Assembly (NCBI GenBank): GCA_017577615.1 | Contig: PKRE01000004.1 | Coordinates: 124,001 to 188,000 of the forward strand | Source: Gammaproteobacteria bacterium | GTDB taxonomy: Bacteria > Pseudomonadota > Gammaproteobacteria > Steroidobacterales > Steroidobacteraceae | Reading direction: 5' to 3' | Length of the DNA stretch: 64,000 bases | Shown here: positions 37,825 through 47,737 of the stretch, piece after piece | Layout of the letters: each line of letters opens with the position of its first letter | How positions within the stretch are numbered: position 1 is the stretch's first letter | Position numbers and translations under genes: made by a program | Notes under the pieces: generated by a model | The model's database searches: none | Told to the model about the DNA's origin: nothing | What the model saw: only the letters and a program-made list of their open reading frames with translations

Positions 37825-38068
37825 CGTCTCTGATGTCTCGGATCTTCTTTACCGCCGCTCCACGTCGGCTCGTTAGCGCTAACAGCACTGGTGCTCGAGT
37901 CGTCGCAACCCCTCACGTTAACGACCACTGTGGGTGGACGCTAGAAGCTGTGTCACGGATATCCATACGTGCTCCGAGGCGAGGCTTCCGATTTCGCGCT
38001 TTCTTCATGAGGACTTCGCGTATGATAGGCGCGAGCAGGGTCATCGCAGCGCCTGAGCAGCGTGTGCT

Positions 38069-38500
38069 ATGGGGGACGGGGTGGATGGGAAATACACGAT
38101 CGACGCCGGCGAGAAGCTGGTGCGGGTCCAGGTATGGGGCGAGCTGCGCGCGACTGGGCTCATCAAGCTGATGGGACGTATCGCGTCCGATCCACATTAC
38201 CAGGGCGACATGGACGCCGTCATCGACTTGCGCGAGGCGCACGGAAATTGGGACTACTCGGAGATCCAGCGTCTACGCGATTACGTGGCGCGCATCGGCG
38301 GGACGGCCCAGCGGCGGTGGGCGGCGGTCGTGGCACCCGGATCGTTGGTGGCGGCGGCCCGGGTGCTGATCGTCATCAGTGAGCCAGTGGCTGGCAGCAT
38401 CCGGATGCAGCTTTTCGATGACATGCCGTCGGCATTGGCCTGGGTGCGAGGCGGGCGGCGCGAAGAACGGACTGCCAGGAGCACGGCGCCGCATGTGTAG
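38069..38500 (+). CDS. STAS/SpoIIAA-like small protein
   Basis: 143 residues. KYTIDAGEKLVRVQVWGELRATGLIKLMGRIASDPHYQGDMDAVIDLREAHGNW, then VLIVISEPVAGSIRMQLFDDMPSALAWVRG: a SpoIIAA-like/STAS-type fold (DUF3478-like) with the DLREA-type central strand. Not catalytic as far as can be seen. C-terminal 20 residues are basic and variable. Divergently placed next to the Ser/Thr kinase across a 244-nt gap; a regulatory pair is possible but inferred. Confidence 0.65.
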   Translation: MGDGVDGKYTIDAGEKLVRVQVWGELRATGLIKLMGRIASDPHYQGDMDAVIDLREAHGNWDYSEIQRLRDYVARIGGTAQRRWAAVVAPGSLVAAARVLIVISEPVAGSIRMQLFDDMPSALAWVRGGRREERTARSTAPHV

Positions 38501-38724
38501 GTCGGTGGTCTGGCCGCGGCACTTCCTCAAGCAGCGATTCGCTAGGCTGCGCGCTAGATTGCACGATCCGGGCACCTTGGGTGGCAGCCGCGTGGGCTTG
38601 ATGCTGGCCTGCGCTCCGCAACGGTCCGGCTGTCCCGGCTCTGAGCCTCCTGGCGAGGGCTCCGGGCGGATTTGTTAACCGGACAATTCCAATCGCCCTG
38701 TACCCGCCTGTATGCTTTCCATTT

Positions 38725-39333
38725 ATGGAAAGTTTTTCCAAGCCCTTGATCTATCTGGCTTCGGCCTCACCGCGCCGTAGCGCTTTGTTGACCCAGGTTG
38801 GGGTTGCGCACGTCGTGCGTCCCGTTGAGGTCGACGAGCGTGTCGGCGACGGAGAGTCGCCGGCAGCGTATGTGATACGGCTTGCAACCGAGAAAGCCCG
38901 TACCCTGTGGGACCGGCTGGAGGACCACGAGCGACTGCCTGTGCTCGGGGCCGATACGTCGGTGGCACTGGACGAGCAAATCATGGGTAAGCCTCGCGAC
39001 GAGCAGGACGCAATCGAGATGCTCGAACGCCTGTCGGCACGTACGCACCGCGTCTATACGGGCGTTGCGCTGTGCCACGAGGGGGGCTGTGCGACGCAGC
39101 TCAGCGTGACCGAGGTGTCTTTTCGTAAGCTCGAGCCAGACGAAATCCGGGCCTACTGGCGCACGGGTGAGCCACGAGACAAGGCAGGGGGCTATGCGGT
39201 GCAAGGTATCGCAGCGCTGTTCATTGAGCGTATCGCAGGTAGCTTCTCCGGCGTAGTGGGCTTGCCGCTCTTCGAAACCGGCGAGCTACTGCGATCTATC
39301 GGCTGGCGCTTCAGCAGCGCGTTTGCACGATGA
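38725..39333 (+). CDS. maf: Maf-like nucleotide pyrophosphatase (dTTP/UTP type)
   Basis: 202 residues. Maf signature LASASPRRSALLTQVG at residues 11-26, ADTSVALDEQIMGKPRDEQDAIEMLERLS, and SVTEVSFRKLEPDEIRAYW, with GGYAVQGIAALFIERIAGSFSGVVGLPLFET near the end. These house-cleaning enzymes hydrolyse non-canonical or selected NTPs (YhdE type). Its stop overlaps the rng start by ATGA, forming the conserved maf-rng operon. Confidence 0.94.
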   Translation: MESFSKPLIYLASASPRRSALLTQVGVAHVVRPVEVDERVGDGESPAAYVIRLATEKARTLWDRLEDHERLPVLGADTSVALDEQIMGKPRDEQDAIEMLERLSARTHRVYTGVALCHEGGCATQLSVTEVSFRKLEPDEIRAYWRTGEPRDKAGGYAVQGIAALFIERIAGSFSGVVGLPLFETGELLRSIGWRFSSAFAR

Positions 39334-40814
39334 CCGCTGAGATACTCGTCAATGTAAGTCCGCGCGAGGTGCGGGCCGCCCTGGTCGAAAACGGCGTGCT
39401 CCAGGAGATCTTTCTCGAGCGCGCCAATCGACGCGGCTTGATCAGCAACATTTATAAGGGGCGCGTGTCGCGGGTGCTGCCCGGCATGCAAGCCGCATTC
39501 GTCGACATCGGCCTCGAGCGCACGGCATTCTTGCATGCCTCGGACATCGTCCATCCTGCGGTCGGGGAAAACGGCCAGCCCGACCACCCGGTCGATGCCG
39601 GTCGTCCCGCGGATATCCAGACGCTCGTTTCCGAGGGCAGCGAGATCTTGGTGCAGGTCCTGAAGGACCCGCTCGGTACCAAGGGTGCGCGGCTGACCAC
39701 CTTCATCACGCTGCCTTCGCGTTATCTCGTTTATATGCCGAAGGGTCGCGGGATCGGTGTGTCGGCACGCATCGAGGACGAGGCCGAACGTCGCCGGCTG
39801 CGCGAAGCGGCCTCCATGTTCATCCGACCGGACGAGCCCGGGGGTTACATCGTTCGCACCGCGGCGGAGGGGGCATCGCCCGATGCGTTGCGGGCGGACA
39901 TGATGTTCCTCCAGAAGCTATGGGCGGTGCTGACGGAGAAGGCTGCAGCCACTCGTCCCGGCAATCTGGTCCACGAGGATCTGGCGCTGCCCCTGCGAGT
40001 CTTGCGCGACATCGTTTCGAGCGGTGTCGACAAGGTACGTGTGGATCACCCCGAGACGTTCGAGCGCATGCGCGAGTTCGCGCGTACCTTCATGCCGGAT
40101 CATGTTTCGCGAATCGAGCTCTACGATGGTGATCGCCCGATCTTCGACTTGTACGGCGTCGAAGATGAGATTCAGCGTTCACTGGACCGTAAGGTGCCGC
40201 TGAAGTCGGGCGGCTACCTCATCTTCGATCAGACCGAGTCGATGACGACCATCGACGTGAATACCGGCGCGTACGTTGGTCACCGCAACCTCGAAGAGAC
40301 GATTTTTCGCACCAATCTCGAAGCGGCGGTGGCTATCGCGCGGCAACTGCGGCTGCGCAACTTGGGCGGGATCATCATCATCGATTTCATCGACATGGAA
40401 GAAGAAGAGCACCGCCGCCAGGTGCTGCAGGCGCTGGAGAAGGCACTTGCCTCGGATCATGCGAAGAATCATATCTCGTCTGTCTCGCCGCTCGGGCTCG
40501 TCGAAATGACGCGCAAGCGCACGCGCGAAAGTCTGGAACACATGCTCTGTTGTCCGTGTCCTACTTGCGAGGGGCGCGGTTTCGTCAAGACGACGGAAAC
40601 CGTCTGCTACGAGATCTTTCGCGAGATTCTGCGCCAAGCGCGCCAGTTCGATTTTCAGGAGCTCATGGTGCTTGCGCATCAGGACGTGATCGAGAAGCTC
40701 CTCGACGAGGAGTCCGCTGCGCTGGCAGAGCTCGAAGTGCACACGGGCAAGCCCATTCGTCTGCAAACGGAAGCGTTGTATCAGCAAGATCAGTACGACG
40801 TCGTCTTGATGTGA
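39330..40814 (+). CDS. rng: Ribonuclease G (RNase E/G family)
   Basis: 494 residues. S1 domain near residues 30-100 (NIYKGRVSRVLPGMQAAFVDIGLERTAFLHASDI). The catalytic region has TIDVNTGAYVG and IIIIDFIDMEEEEHRRQV with the metal-binding Asp residues; CCPCPTCEGRG is the Zn-link. It processes 16S rRNA 5' ends and degrades mRNA. No C-terminal scaffold as in RNase E, consistent with RNase G. Confidence 0.96.
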   Translation: MTAEILVNVSPREVRAALVENGVLQEIFLERANRRGLISNIYKGRVSRVLPGMQAAFVDIGLERTAFLHASDIVHPAVGENGQPDHPVDAGRPADIQTLVSEGSEILVQVLKDPLGTKGARLTTFITLPSRYLVYMPKGRGIGVSARIEDEAERRRLREAASMFIRPDEPGGYIVRTAAEGASPDALRADMMFLQKLWAVLTEKAAATRPGNLVHEDLALPLRVLRDIVSSGVDKVRVDHPETFERMREFARTFMPDHVSRIELYDGDRPIFDLYGVEDEIQRSLDRKVPLKSGGYLIFDQTESMTTIDVNTGAYVGHRNLEETIFRTNLEAAVAIARQLRLRNLGGIIIIDFIDMEEEEHRRQVLQALEKALASDHAKNHISSVSPLGLVEMTRKRTRESLEHMLCCPCPTCEGRGFVKTTETVCYEIFREILRQARQFDFQELMVLAHQDVIEKLLDEESAALAELEVHTGKPIRLQTEALYQQDQYDVVLM

Positions 40815-40963
40815 AGGGCCGCTCCTGCTGACGCATCACAGACGCAGCGCACACGGGCCGATGTGCCGGGCAGGAGCGTCGCACGGACTGGGCGCTGGAC
40901 ATCGCGCCTGGGCTGTGCAAGCGAAACGAGCTACGCCAGAGAGGATGCCGGTAGAGGAGGGCA

Positions 40964-43900
40964 GTGCAAATTCTTCCCACGTCAAGCTCAGGTGAGCCTC
41001 GCGCGCGCTCTGCAGGGGAGGGCAGGCGAGCGCGTGCACGCTGGCGCCGGGCGCTGAAGTGGCTGCTCTCCTGCACGGTGACGCTCGTGGTGTTGCTGGC
41101 GCTGCTGCTCGGCGTGTTCGGTGTCGTGGTGGGCCGCGTGCCCGAGTATCGGGTGCAGCTTCAAGATTGGTTGAGTGATCGCACCGGGCTCGTGGTTGAG
41201 TTCCGCGGGTTGAGCGCGCGTCTGCGCTTCTTCGGACCAGAGCTCGTCTTCGAGGATGCCGTGGTGCGCACCCCCGACCGTTCACAGGTGCTGGCGACGG
41301 CCAGGCGCGGCACCGTCGGCTTCGATATCTGGAGCTCGCTGCGCAACGGGCAACTCAGTGCCGGACGTTTCTCGTTACGCGCTCCCGAGATCAGCCTCGT
41401 CCGCACCCGTGAGGGGCGTATTCAGCTGTTGGGGCAGGCTGCTCTGCCGGAACGCTCCGATGACAAGCCATTTGCCCTGGAGCAGCTGCCAACCGGGCAG
41501 TTTCGCGTCCATGATGCGCTCGTGACCTTCAAGGACGAGCTAACGGGTCGCGGCCCGTGGTCGATGTCCGGCATCAGCTTCGAGCTCACGCACGATGTCG
41601 GGACGATTCGGCTGGAAGGGGAGGCGTCGCTGCCAAGAGCGCTCGGTCGCAGCTTACGATTCGATGCGACCGCGGTCGGCGGTTTGCAAGATCCGCACGC
41701 GGTCGTCTCGACATTCTCCATCGCTGGCGACGATCTCGACCTTGCCGGATGGGCGGACGTTTTCCCTGACGATTGGCCTGCACCGGAGACCGGTCGCGGC
41801 TCGCTCGAGCTGAGCGGATCGTTTCGTGGTCGACAGCTCGTTCAGCTCGGTGCGCGTCTCGATTTCTCTGGCGTCTCGACGGCGTTGCCGCTGTGGTCGA
41901 TCCCGTTGCCCGGGCCAGAGCCGATGCCAAGCAACGACAGGGAGCGCGCCGAGAGCTTGTCGCACACCGCAGCGGCAACCTCGCCGAGCGAGTACCCCGC
42001 GAAGCGACCCGCCGAGACCGCTGAGATGGTGAGTTATCAACGGGTCGCGTTCACTGTGCACGCGACGCGCAGCGACGGCGTCTGGCATCTCGCCGTCGCC
42101 GACTTGGACATCACGCGGGCAGGCAGGCCGTGGCAGAGCAGGCGCATCGAGGCGCACTGGGCGGGCGCACAAGACGGCAAACATCTGATGATTCAGGCGG
42201 ACAGGATCGTGCTGGACAACCTCTGGCCGTTGCTCGCCTACCTGCCCGAAGGACCTGAGCTTGCGCGTCTGCGTGCGTTGCGAGCGCATGGGCTGGTCGA
42301 GAACCTGAAGGCACGCATCGCGCCTGGCTCCGAGGCCAGGCCACCAGCCTACGAAATCGATGCTTCGCTCAAGGAAGTCGGTTTCGATCCCATCGAGCGC
42401 ATACCTGGCTTGACGAACCTCACCGGCACTTTGCACGCCGATCAATCGGGTGGTGCGCTCCACGTCGCCGCGCGCGAGCTCGAGCTGGAGCTGCCGCGGC
42501 TGTTCCGCGATGTGCTCGTGGCCGATACCGTGGAGGGCACCGTTCGCTGGAGCATCCGCGATACGGAGATCGAAGTCCAAAGCGAGGAGCTGCACTTGAG
42601 TGGCGACGACGGCCGCGCCAGCGCCGCGCTTCGCCTGCAATTGCCGCGCGATGATGGGCTACCGGTGCTCGAGCTCAGTGCGCGTGGTGAAGACTTGAAG
42701 CTGTCGTCGACGGGTAAGTACGTGCCCGGGCACCGCTTGAGCAAGAAAACGCTGGCCTGGTTCGATCGGGCGTTCGTGGATGGGCGTATCAAGTCGGCCA
42801 CCTTCGAGATGAACGGGCCCATCCGCTTGTTCCCTTTTCGCAATGGCGAAGGCACGTTCAGGGCGCGCGCGGAAGTCGAGGACGCGGCGCTGGCATATCA
42901 CGACGCATGGTTGCCCGCGACCGGCATACGAGGCGAGGTGACGTTCGAGAACGCTCGCATGGTCGTGCGCGCGCAGGAGGCGCAAGTCGGCATGATCTCG
43001 GCGCAGGACGTGCTGGCCGAGATCAAGGATCTCAAAGATGTCGAGCTGACGATTGCCGCGCGGGCGACCGGCGATCTGAGGGCGGCGCTGTCGTTCCTGC
43101 GCGCCAGCCCATTGGAAGGCGTCTTTGCCGAGCAGCTCAAGCGGCTCGAAGGCAGCGGTTCCTTCGACGCGGAGGTACGTCTCGTTCTGCCGATCAAGCA
43201 CATGCACGACCGGGACGTGCGAGTGAGCGTCCAGGTTGCAAACGGCACGCTGAAGCATGCCGACGTCGTCGCACCGGTGCGCGCGCTGAGCGGCACGCTT
43301 GCAGTTCGCAATTCCCTGGTCACGCGTGCTGATTTGCAAGGAGAGTGGCTTGATGGGCCGTTGAGCGTGACCGTGCAGAGTCGCGATCGCAGCTCTGCCG
43401 AGCTCGTCGCGCAAGGCAGAGCGGAAGCCGACGAGCTCATTGCCTTGTTCCGCGTCCCTTCGCAGGTCGCGCTCGCAGGCGCCGCAGACTGGAAGCTCAC
43501 GACGCTGCTTTCCGAGGCGAATGCATCCAACGTGGGCGAGCGTCGTTTTCGCTTATGGGCAGACGCGCGCGATCTTGCAATCGGCCTGCCGCAGCCGCTC
43601 GGCAAACAGGCGGCGGAGCCGCGCCAGCTCGAGCTCGACTTTTCGTTCGACGAGCGCGATGCGGCCGTGGTGCGCGGCGCTTTCGGCAGCGTCCGTGCGC
43701 TATTGAGCCTCAAGCGCGGCGAGGACGGCTGGCAGCTTGCGCGAGGCGGTGTTCGCGCAGACGGCCAGGCTGCTTCGGTGCCGAGTCATCCTGGCTTGCG
43801 CATCGAGGGAGCAATCGACCGTTTCGTGCTCGACGAATGGCTCGCACTGCGAGGCAGGAGCACGAACGGTCGCAGGCTGAGCGAGTGGCTGCAGGCGGCG

Positions 43901-44998
43901 AACGTCAGGGTGGGCGTCTTCGAGTCGTTCGGCTACCGCTGGTCGGACGTGCGAGGCGTCCTGCAGGCGACGCCCTCAGGTTGGCGTATCGATGTCGACG
44001 GGCCCGATGTTTCGGGCCAGATCCTGCTTCCCGAGTCCTTCTCGAGCACACAGCCGCTGCGCGCGGCGCTCGAGCGGTTGGTGCTCACCAAGGTGTCCGA
44101 GGAAGAGCGTCCGCCGAATGGGTCGCGGCATCCGACCGATCCGCGCACGCTGCCGCCGCTGGACATTCACATCGCAGATTTGCGCGCGGATGGCCGTGCG
44201 CTCGGCGCCGTCGATCTGGTCGCCGTGCGAGCCCCTGCTGGCCTCCGTTTCGAACAGATGCGCGTGGCAAACCCGTCGGCACGCGCCGATGGTCGCGGAG
44301 AATGGCTGATGTCGCCGCAAGGCCCGCGATCGTCGCTCAGCGCAGTGGTGACCAGCTCGAACGTTGCAGCGACTTTGACTGCGCTCGACTATACGCCTTT
44401 CTTGGAGGCGCAGCACGGAGAGATCCGTGCGCAGCTGACGTGGCCTGGAGGATTCGACGACAACATCCTGGAGCAGGCTTCGGGTACGATCTCGGTGCGT
44501 GCCGAGAATGGGCAGATCGTCAACCTGCAGCCTGGCGCCGGGCGTGTCCTCGGTCTGCTGAGCGTCGCGGCGTTGCCGCGGCGTCTTGCGCTGGATTTCA
44601 GCGACCTCACGGACAAGGGCTTGGCGTTTGATTCCATTCACGGTGATTTCGAACTGCGCGACGGTCACGCATACACGTCGAACCTGCTGTTGCGGGGGCC
44701 GGCTGCGGAGATCGGCATCGCGGGTCGCACCGGATTTGTCAGTCGCGATTACGATCAGACCGCTGTCGTCACGGGCAATGTCGGTGCGTCGCTGCCCGTG
44801 GCAGGCGCTTTGGCAGGCGGGCCGGCAGTAGGCGCCGCCTTACTGCTCTTTTCCCAAATGTTCAAGGAGCCGCTGAAGGGCATTGCCCGCGGCTACTACC
44901 GAATCACGGGACCGTGGGACAATCCTCACGTCGAGCGCGTCGATGCGTCGGCCGCGAAGGATGCGTCGGCGCGCAGCACAGGAGAGTTTGATGAATGA
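40964..44998 (+). CDS. yhdP: Very large AsmA-like envelope protein YhdP
   Basis: 1344 residues from a GTG, a typical YhdP length. A single N-terminal membrane helix (about 28-50: WLLSCTVTLVVLLALLLGVFGVVVG), then a long beta-rich periplasmic body of DUF3971/AsmA repeats, ending with the AsmA C-terminal region (GPAAEIGIAGRTGFVSRDYDQTAVVTGNVGASLPVAGALAGGP) and a KGIARGYYRITGPWDNP motif. YhdP-family proteins carry phospholipids between the two membranes. Start codon is GTG with GAGGAGGG about 10 nt upstream. The last codons overlap the nitrilase start by 8 nt. Confidence 0.93.
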   Translation: MQILPTSSSGEPRARSAGEGRRARARWRRALKWLLSCTVTLVVLLALLLGVFGVVVGRVPEYRVQLQDWLSDRTGLVVEFRGLSARLRFFGPELVFEDAVVRTPDRSQVLATARRGTVGFDIWSSLRNGQLSAGRFSLRAPEISLVRTREGRIQLLGQAALPERSDDKPFALEQLPTGQFRVHDALVTFKDELTGRGPWSMSGISFELTHDVGTIRLEGEASLPRALGRSLRFDATAVGGLQDPHAVVSTFSIAGDDLDLAGWADVFPDDWPAPETGRGSLELSGSFRGRQLVQLGARLDFSGVSTALPLWSIPLPGPEPMPSNDRERAESLSHTAAATSPSEYPAKRPAETAEMVSYQRVAFTVHATRSDGVWHLAVADLDITRAGRPWQSRRIEAHWAGAQDGKHLMIQADRIVLDNLWPLLAYLPEGPELARLRALRAHGLVENLKARIAPGSEARPPAYEIDASLKEVGFDPIERIPGLTNLTGTLHADQSGGALHVAARELELELPRLFRDVLVADTVEGTVRWSIRDTEIEVQSEELHLSGDDGRASAALRLQLPRDDGLPVLELSARGEDLKLSSTGKYVPGHRLSKKTLAWFDRAFVDGRIKSATFEMNGPIRLFPFRNGEGTFRARAEVEDAALAYHDAWLPATGIRGEVTFENARMVVRAQEAQVGMISAQDVLAEIKDLKDVELTIAARATGDLRAALSFLRASPLEGVFAEQLKRLEGSGSFDAEVRLVLPIKHMHDRDVRVSVQVANGTLKHADVVAPVRALSGTLAVRNSLVTRADLQGEWLDGPLSVTVQSRDRSSAELVAQGRAEADELIALFRVPSQVALAGAADWKLTTLLSEANASNVGERRFRLWADARDLAIGLPQPLGKQAAEPRQLELDFSFDERDAAVVRGAFGSVRALLSLKRGEDGWQLARGGVRADGQAASVPSHPGLRIEGAIDRFVLDEWLALRGRSTNGRRLSEWLQAANVRVGVFESFGYRWSDVRGVLQATPSGWRIDVDGPDVSGQILLPESFSSTQPLRAALERLVLTKVSEEERPPNGSRHPTDPRTLPPLDIHIADLRADGRALGAVDLVAVRAPAGLRFEQMRVANPSARADGRGEWLMSPQGPRSSLSAVVTSSNVAATLTALDYTPFLEAQHGEIRAQLTWPGGFDDNILEQASGTISVRAENGQIVNLQPGAGRVLGLLSVAALPRRLALDFSDLTDKGLAFDSIHGDFELRDGHAYTSNLLLRGPAAEIGIAGRTGFVSRDYDQTAVVTGNVGASLPVAGALAGGPAVGAALLLFSQMFKEPLKGIARGYYRITGPWDNPHVERVDASAAKDASARSTGEFDE

Positions 44999-45836
44999 CC
45001 GTGCGGCTGCACCGAAGGTCGCAGCCATTCAAATGAGCTCCACGGCCGATGTGGAGACCAATCTTGAAACTGCTCGCACCTTGCTGGAGCGCGCCCATGC
45101 GCAAGGCGCGAGGCTCGCCGCGTTGCCTGAAAACTTTGCGATCATGGGCCGGCGCGAGCGCGACAAGCTGGAGGTTGCTGAGCCGCTCGGCGAAGGGCCG
45201 ATTCAAGCCTTTCTGAGTCGGTGCGCGCGCGAGCTGGAAATGTGGATCGTTGGCGGCACGATTCCGCTCATCTCCGAAGAACAGCCGGGGAAAGTGGCCG
45301 CTGCGAGTCTGGTGTTCGATTCAGCCGGACGTTTCGTCGCGCGTTACGACAAGATCCACCTGTTCGACGTCGATCTGCCCGATCGTCAGGAACGATACCG
45401 GGAATCCGCGACCACCGCAGCGGGCGACAAGCCCGTGGTGGTGCCGACGCCGTTCGGACGGATCGGTTTGGCAGTGTGCTACGACGTGCGCTTCCCGGAG
45501 CTGTTCCGCCACTTGGAGGCCCTCGGCGCGGAGATCTTCTGCCTGCCTTCAGCCTTCACTGCTGCGACGGGACGTGCGCACTGGGAGACCCTCGTTCGTG
45601 CACGCGCGATCGAGAACCTCTGCTATGTGCTCGCACCGGCGCAAAGCGGCACGCATGAGAACAACCGCGAAACCTTCGGCGATTCGATGGTCGTCGACCC
45701 TTGGGGGCACATTCTCGATCGGGTCAGCGAACCGGGACCGGGCCTTGCAGTGGGACAGATCGACCTCACGTTGCAGCAACAGATACGGGAGCGCTTCCCG
45801 TCCTTGGCGCATCGCCGCCTTCAAGTCACCGTCTGA
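44991..45836 (+). CDS. Nitrilase-family amidohydrolase (Nit1/omega-amidase-like)
   Basis: 281 residues from the ATG at 44991, which has AGGAGAG upstream and overlaps yhdP. C-N hydrolase triad: Glu47 in LPENF, Lys121 in YDKIHLFDV, Cys163 in [11 protein letters not shown]. The [10 protein letters not shown] and [11 protein letters not shown] patterns match Nit1-type deaminated-glutathione amidases rather than true nitrilases; the assignment is inferred from those motifs. Genes order yhdP-nit-tldD is conserved across gammaproteobacteria. Confidence 0.92.
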   Translation: MNDRAAAPKVAAIQMSSTADVETNLETARTLLERAHAQGARLAALPENFAIMGRRERDKLEVAEPLGEGPIQAFLSRCARELEMWIVGGTIPLISEEQPGKVAAASLVFDSAGRFVARYDKIHLFDVDLPDRQERYRESATTAAGDKPVVVPTPFGRIGLAVCYDVRFPELFRHLEALGAEIFCLPSAFTAATGRAHWETLVRARAIENLCYVLAPAQSGTHENNRETFGDSMVVDPWGHILDRVSEPGPGLAVGQIDLTLQQQIRERFPSLAHRRLQVTV

Positions 45837-45856
45837 ATACCGTTTTTGGAAAGCTC

Positions 45857-47365
45857 ATGGCCGTCAATCCGATCATCACCCGCGACACGCTCCATCTAGA
45901 GCTTCCGCCGCAGTCGCGCGGCTTCGAGGCCCTCGACATCGCACGCCGTTCCATTCTGCATCCCTCCGGTCTCGACGAGGATCGCGTCGCGAGCGTTCTC
46001 GGGAACATCATGGGCTACAGCGTGGATTACGCGGACCTGTATTTCGCGCTGTCACGCGCCGAGTCGTGGTCGCTCGAGGATGGCATCGTCAAGGACGGCA
46101 CGCACAGCATCGAGCAAGGCGTCGGCGTGCGTGCGGTGTCGGGCGACAAAACCGGCTTTGCCTACTCCGACGAAATCGTCCTGCCGGCGCTGAAGGAAGC
46201 GTCGCACGCAGCACGCGCGATTGCGCGCAGCGGCAGCAGCACCTCCCTGCAGGCGTGGCGCGCATCGACCGGCCATCGCTTGTACCTGCCGATCGACCCG
46301 CTCGAGGGGTTGAGCGATGCGGACAAGGTGCGCTTGCTCGAAAGCATCGATGCCGAAGCACGGCGGCTCGATCCACGCGTGACACAGGTGATGGCGAGCT
46401 TGTCGGCGAGCCACGAGGTGATACTCGTGATGGCGAGCGACGGCACGTTCGCAGCGGACGTGCGTCCGCTCGTGCGCATGAACGTGTCGGTCATCGTGGA
46501 GCAGAATGGCCGACGCGAGCAAGGTTACTGCGGTGGTGGCGGGCGCTATGCCTTTACCAAGTTTCTCGAGAATGATCGCTGGAGGGAGCTCGTTGCCGAG
46601 GCGGTGCGCAGCGCGATCGTCAATCTCGATGCCGCCCCTGCACCTGCAGGAACGATGACCGTGGTGCTGGGACCGGGTTGGCCTGGTGTGTTGTTGCACG
46701 AAGCGGTCGGTCACGGGCTCGAAGGCGATTTCAACCGCAAGGGAACGTCTGCGTTCACGGGACGCATCGGCGAGCAAGTGGCTTCCGATCAATGCACCGT
46801 CGTTGACGACGGCACGCTGGGCTCGCGTCGTGGGTCGCTCAACATAGACGACGAGGGTACCCCTACGCAGTGCACGACGTTGATCGAAAACGGTGTGTTG
46901 TGCGGCTACATGCAGGACAAGCTCAACGCCCGCTTGATGGGAGTGAGGTCGACGGGCAACGGCCGCCGCGAATCGTTCGCGCACATGACCTTGCCACGCA
47001 TGACGAACACGTACATGCTGCCGGGCCGCTTTGAGCCGGAGGAGATCATCGGCTCCGTCAAGAAGGGCCTTTATTGCAAGAACTTCGGCGGTGGTCAGGT
47101 CGACATCACGTCCGGCAAGTTCGTCTTCTCGGCCAGCGAGGCTTACCTGATCGAGAACGGCAGGATCACGCGGCCCGTGCGCGGCGCGACGCTGATCGGC
47201 AATGGTCCGGACGTCCTGCGCCGTGTCTCGATGGTCGGCAATGATCTGAAGCTGGACGAAGGTGTCGGCACGTGCGGCAAGGAAGGTCAGGACGTGCCGG
47301 TGGGCGTCGGGCAACCCACGCTCAGGGTCGACGGGCTGACGGTGGGGGGTACCTCGACCAGTTGA
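45857..47365 (+). CDS. tldD: TldD metalloprotease subunit
   Basis: 502 residues from the ATG at 45857. TldD carries the zinc site: [11 protein letters not shown] (HExxxH, first His about residue 281) and the distal Cys in KEGQDVPVG..-type region with [22 protein letters not shown]. Together with TldE/PmbA (here at 51717-53078, 4.4 kb away) it forms a protease that processes microcin/RiPP precursors and the CcdA antitoxin in E. coli. Two-gene dispersal is normal. 20 nt after the nitrilase stop. Confidence 0.96.
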   Translation: MAVNPIITRDTLHLELPPQSRGFEALDIARRSILHPSGLDEDRVASVLGNIMGYSVDYADLYFALSRAESWSLEDGIVKDGTHSIEQGVGVRAVSGDKTGFAYSDEIVLPALKEASHAARAIARSGSSTSLQAWRASTGHRLYLPIDPLEGLSDADKVRLLESIDAEARRLDPRVTQVMASLSASHEVILVMASDGTFAADVRPLVRMNVSVIVEQNGRREQGYCGGGGRYAFTKFLENDRWRELVAEAVRSAIVNLDAAPAPAGTMTVVLGPGWPGVLLHEAVGHGLEGDFNRKGTSAFTGRIGEQVASDQCTVVDDGTLGSRRGSLNIDDEGTPTQCTTLIENGVLCGYMQDKLNARLMGVRSTGNGRRESFAHMTLPRMTNTYMLPGRFEPEEIIGSVKKGLYCKNFGGGQVDITSGKFVFSASEAYLIENGRITRPVRGATLIGNGPDVLRRVSMVGNDLKLDEGVGTCGKEGQDVPVGVGQPTLRVDGLTVGGTSTS

Positions 47366-47453
47366 GGACGGGCAACTGCCGTCTGGTGCACCGATCCTGC
47401 TGCGCGGTGCCCGACTCACGCGACTGTCCAAGAGAGATTACAGCTTCCAATCG

Positions 47454-47681
47454 ATGAAAATGTGGCTGGCCCGACCCATCTACGAGTTCCTGCCGTATTT
47501 CTACATGATCGTCGGCATCGGCCTGCTGACGGCAGCGTGGCTCGTGAAAAGCGAGACCCTGCCCAGCGTATTCATGGTGGTCGGCGCGCTGAGCTTGCTG
47601 GGCGGGCTCGTGCTGTGGCTTCGGCGCCGCGACTACCGTGCACGGCAGGCGGAGTACAGCAGCAAGTCGCTCGAAGACTGA
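47454..47681 (+). CDS. Small two-helix membrane protein
   Basis: 75 residues. Helix 1 around PYFYMIVGIGLLTAAWLV (14-31), helix 2 around TLPSVFMVVGALSLLGGLVLWL (35-56), then RRRDYRARQAEYSSKSLED, a positively charged cytoplasmic tail. No recognised family. Lies after tldD, co-directional. The ATG context is weak. I regard it as a likely real but uncharacterised gene. Confidence 0.6.
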   Translation: MKMWLARPIYEFLPYFYMIVGIGLLTAAWLVKSETLPSVFMVVGALSLLGGLVLWLRRRDYRARQAEYSSKSLED

Positions 47682-47737
47682 CAACCAATCCCTAACGGTC
47701 GTGTCACACGCGCTTCACGCGGGGACGGCGTCGCGCG

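Noticed and set aside
47454-47681. Small membrane gene as a toxin or holin
   Set aside because: Two helices are seen but no antitoxin, lysis neighbour or known pattern.
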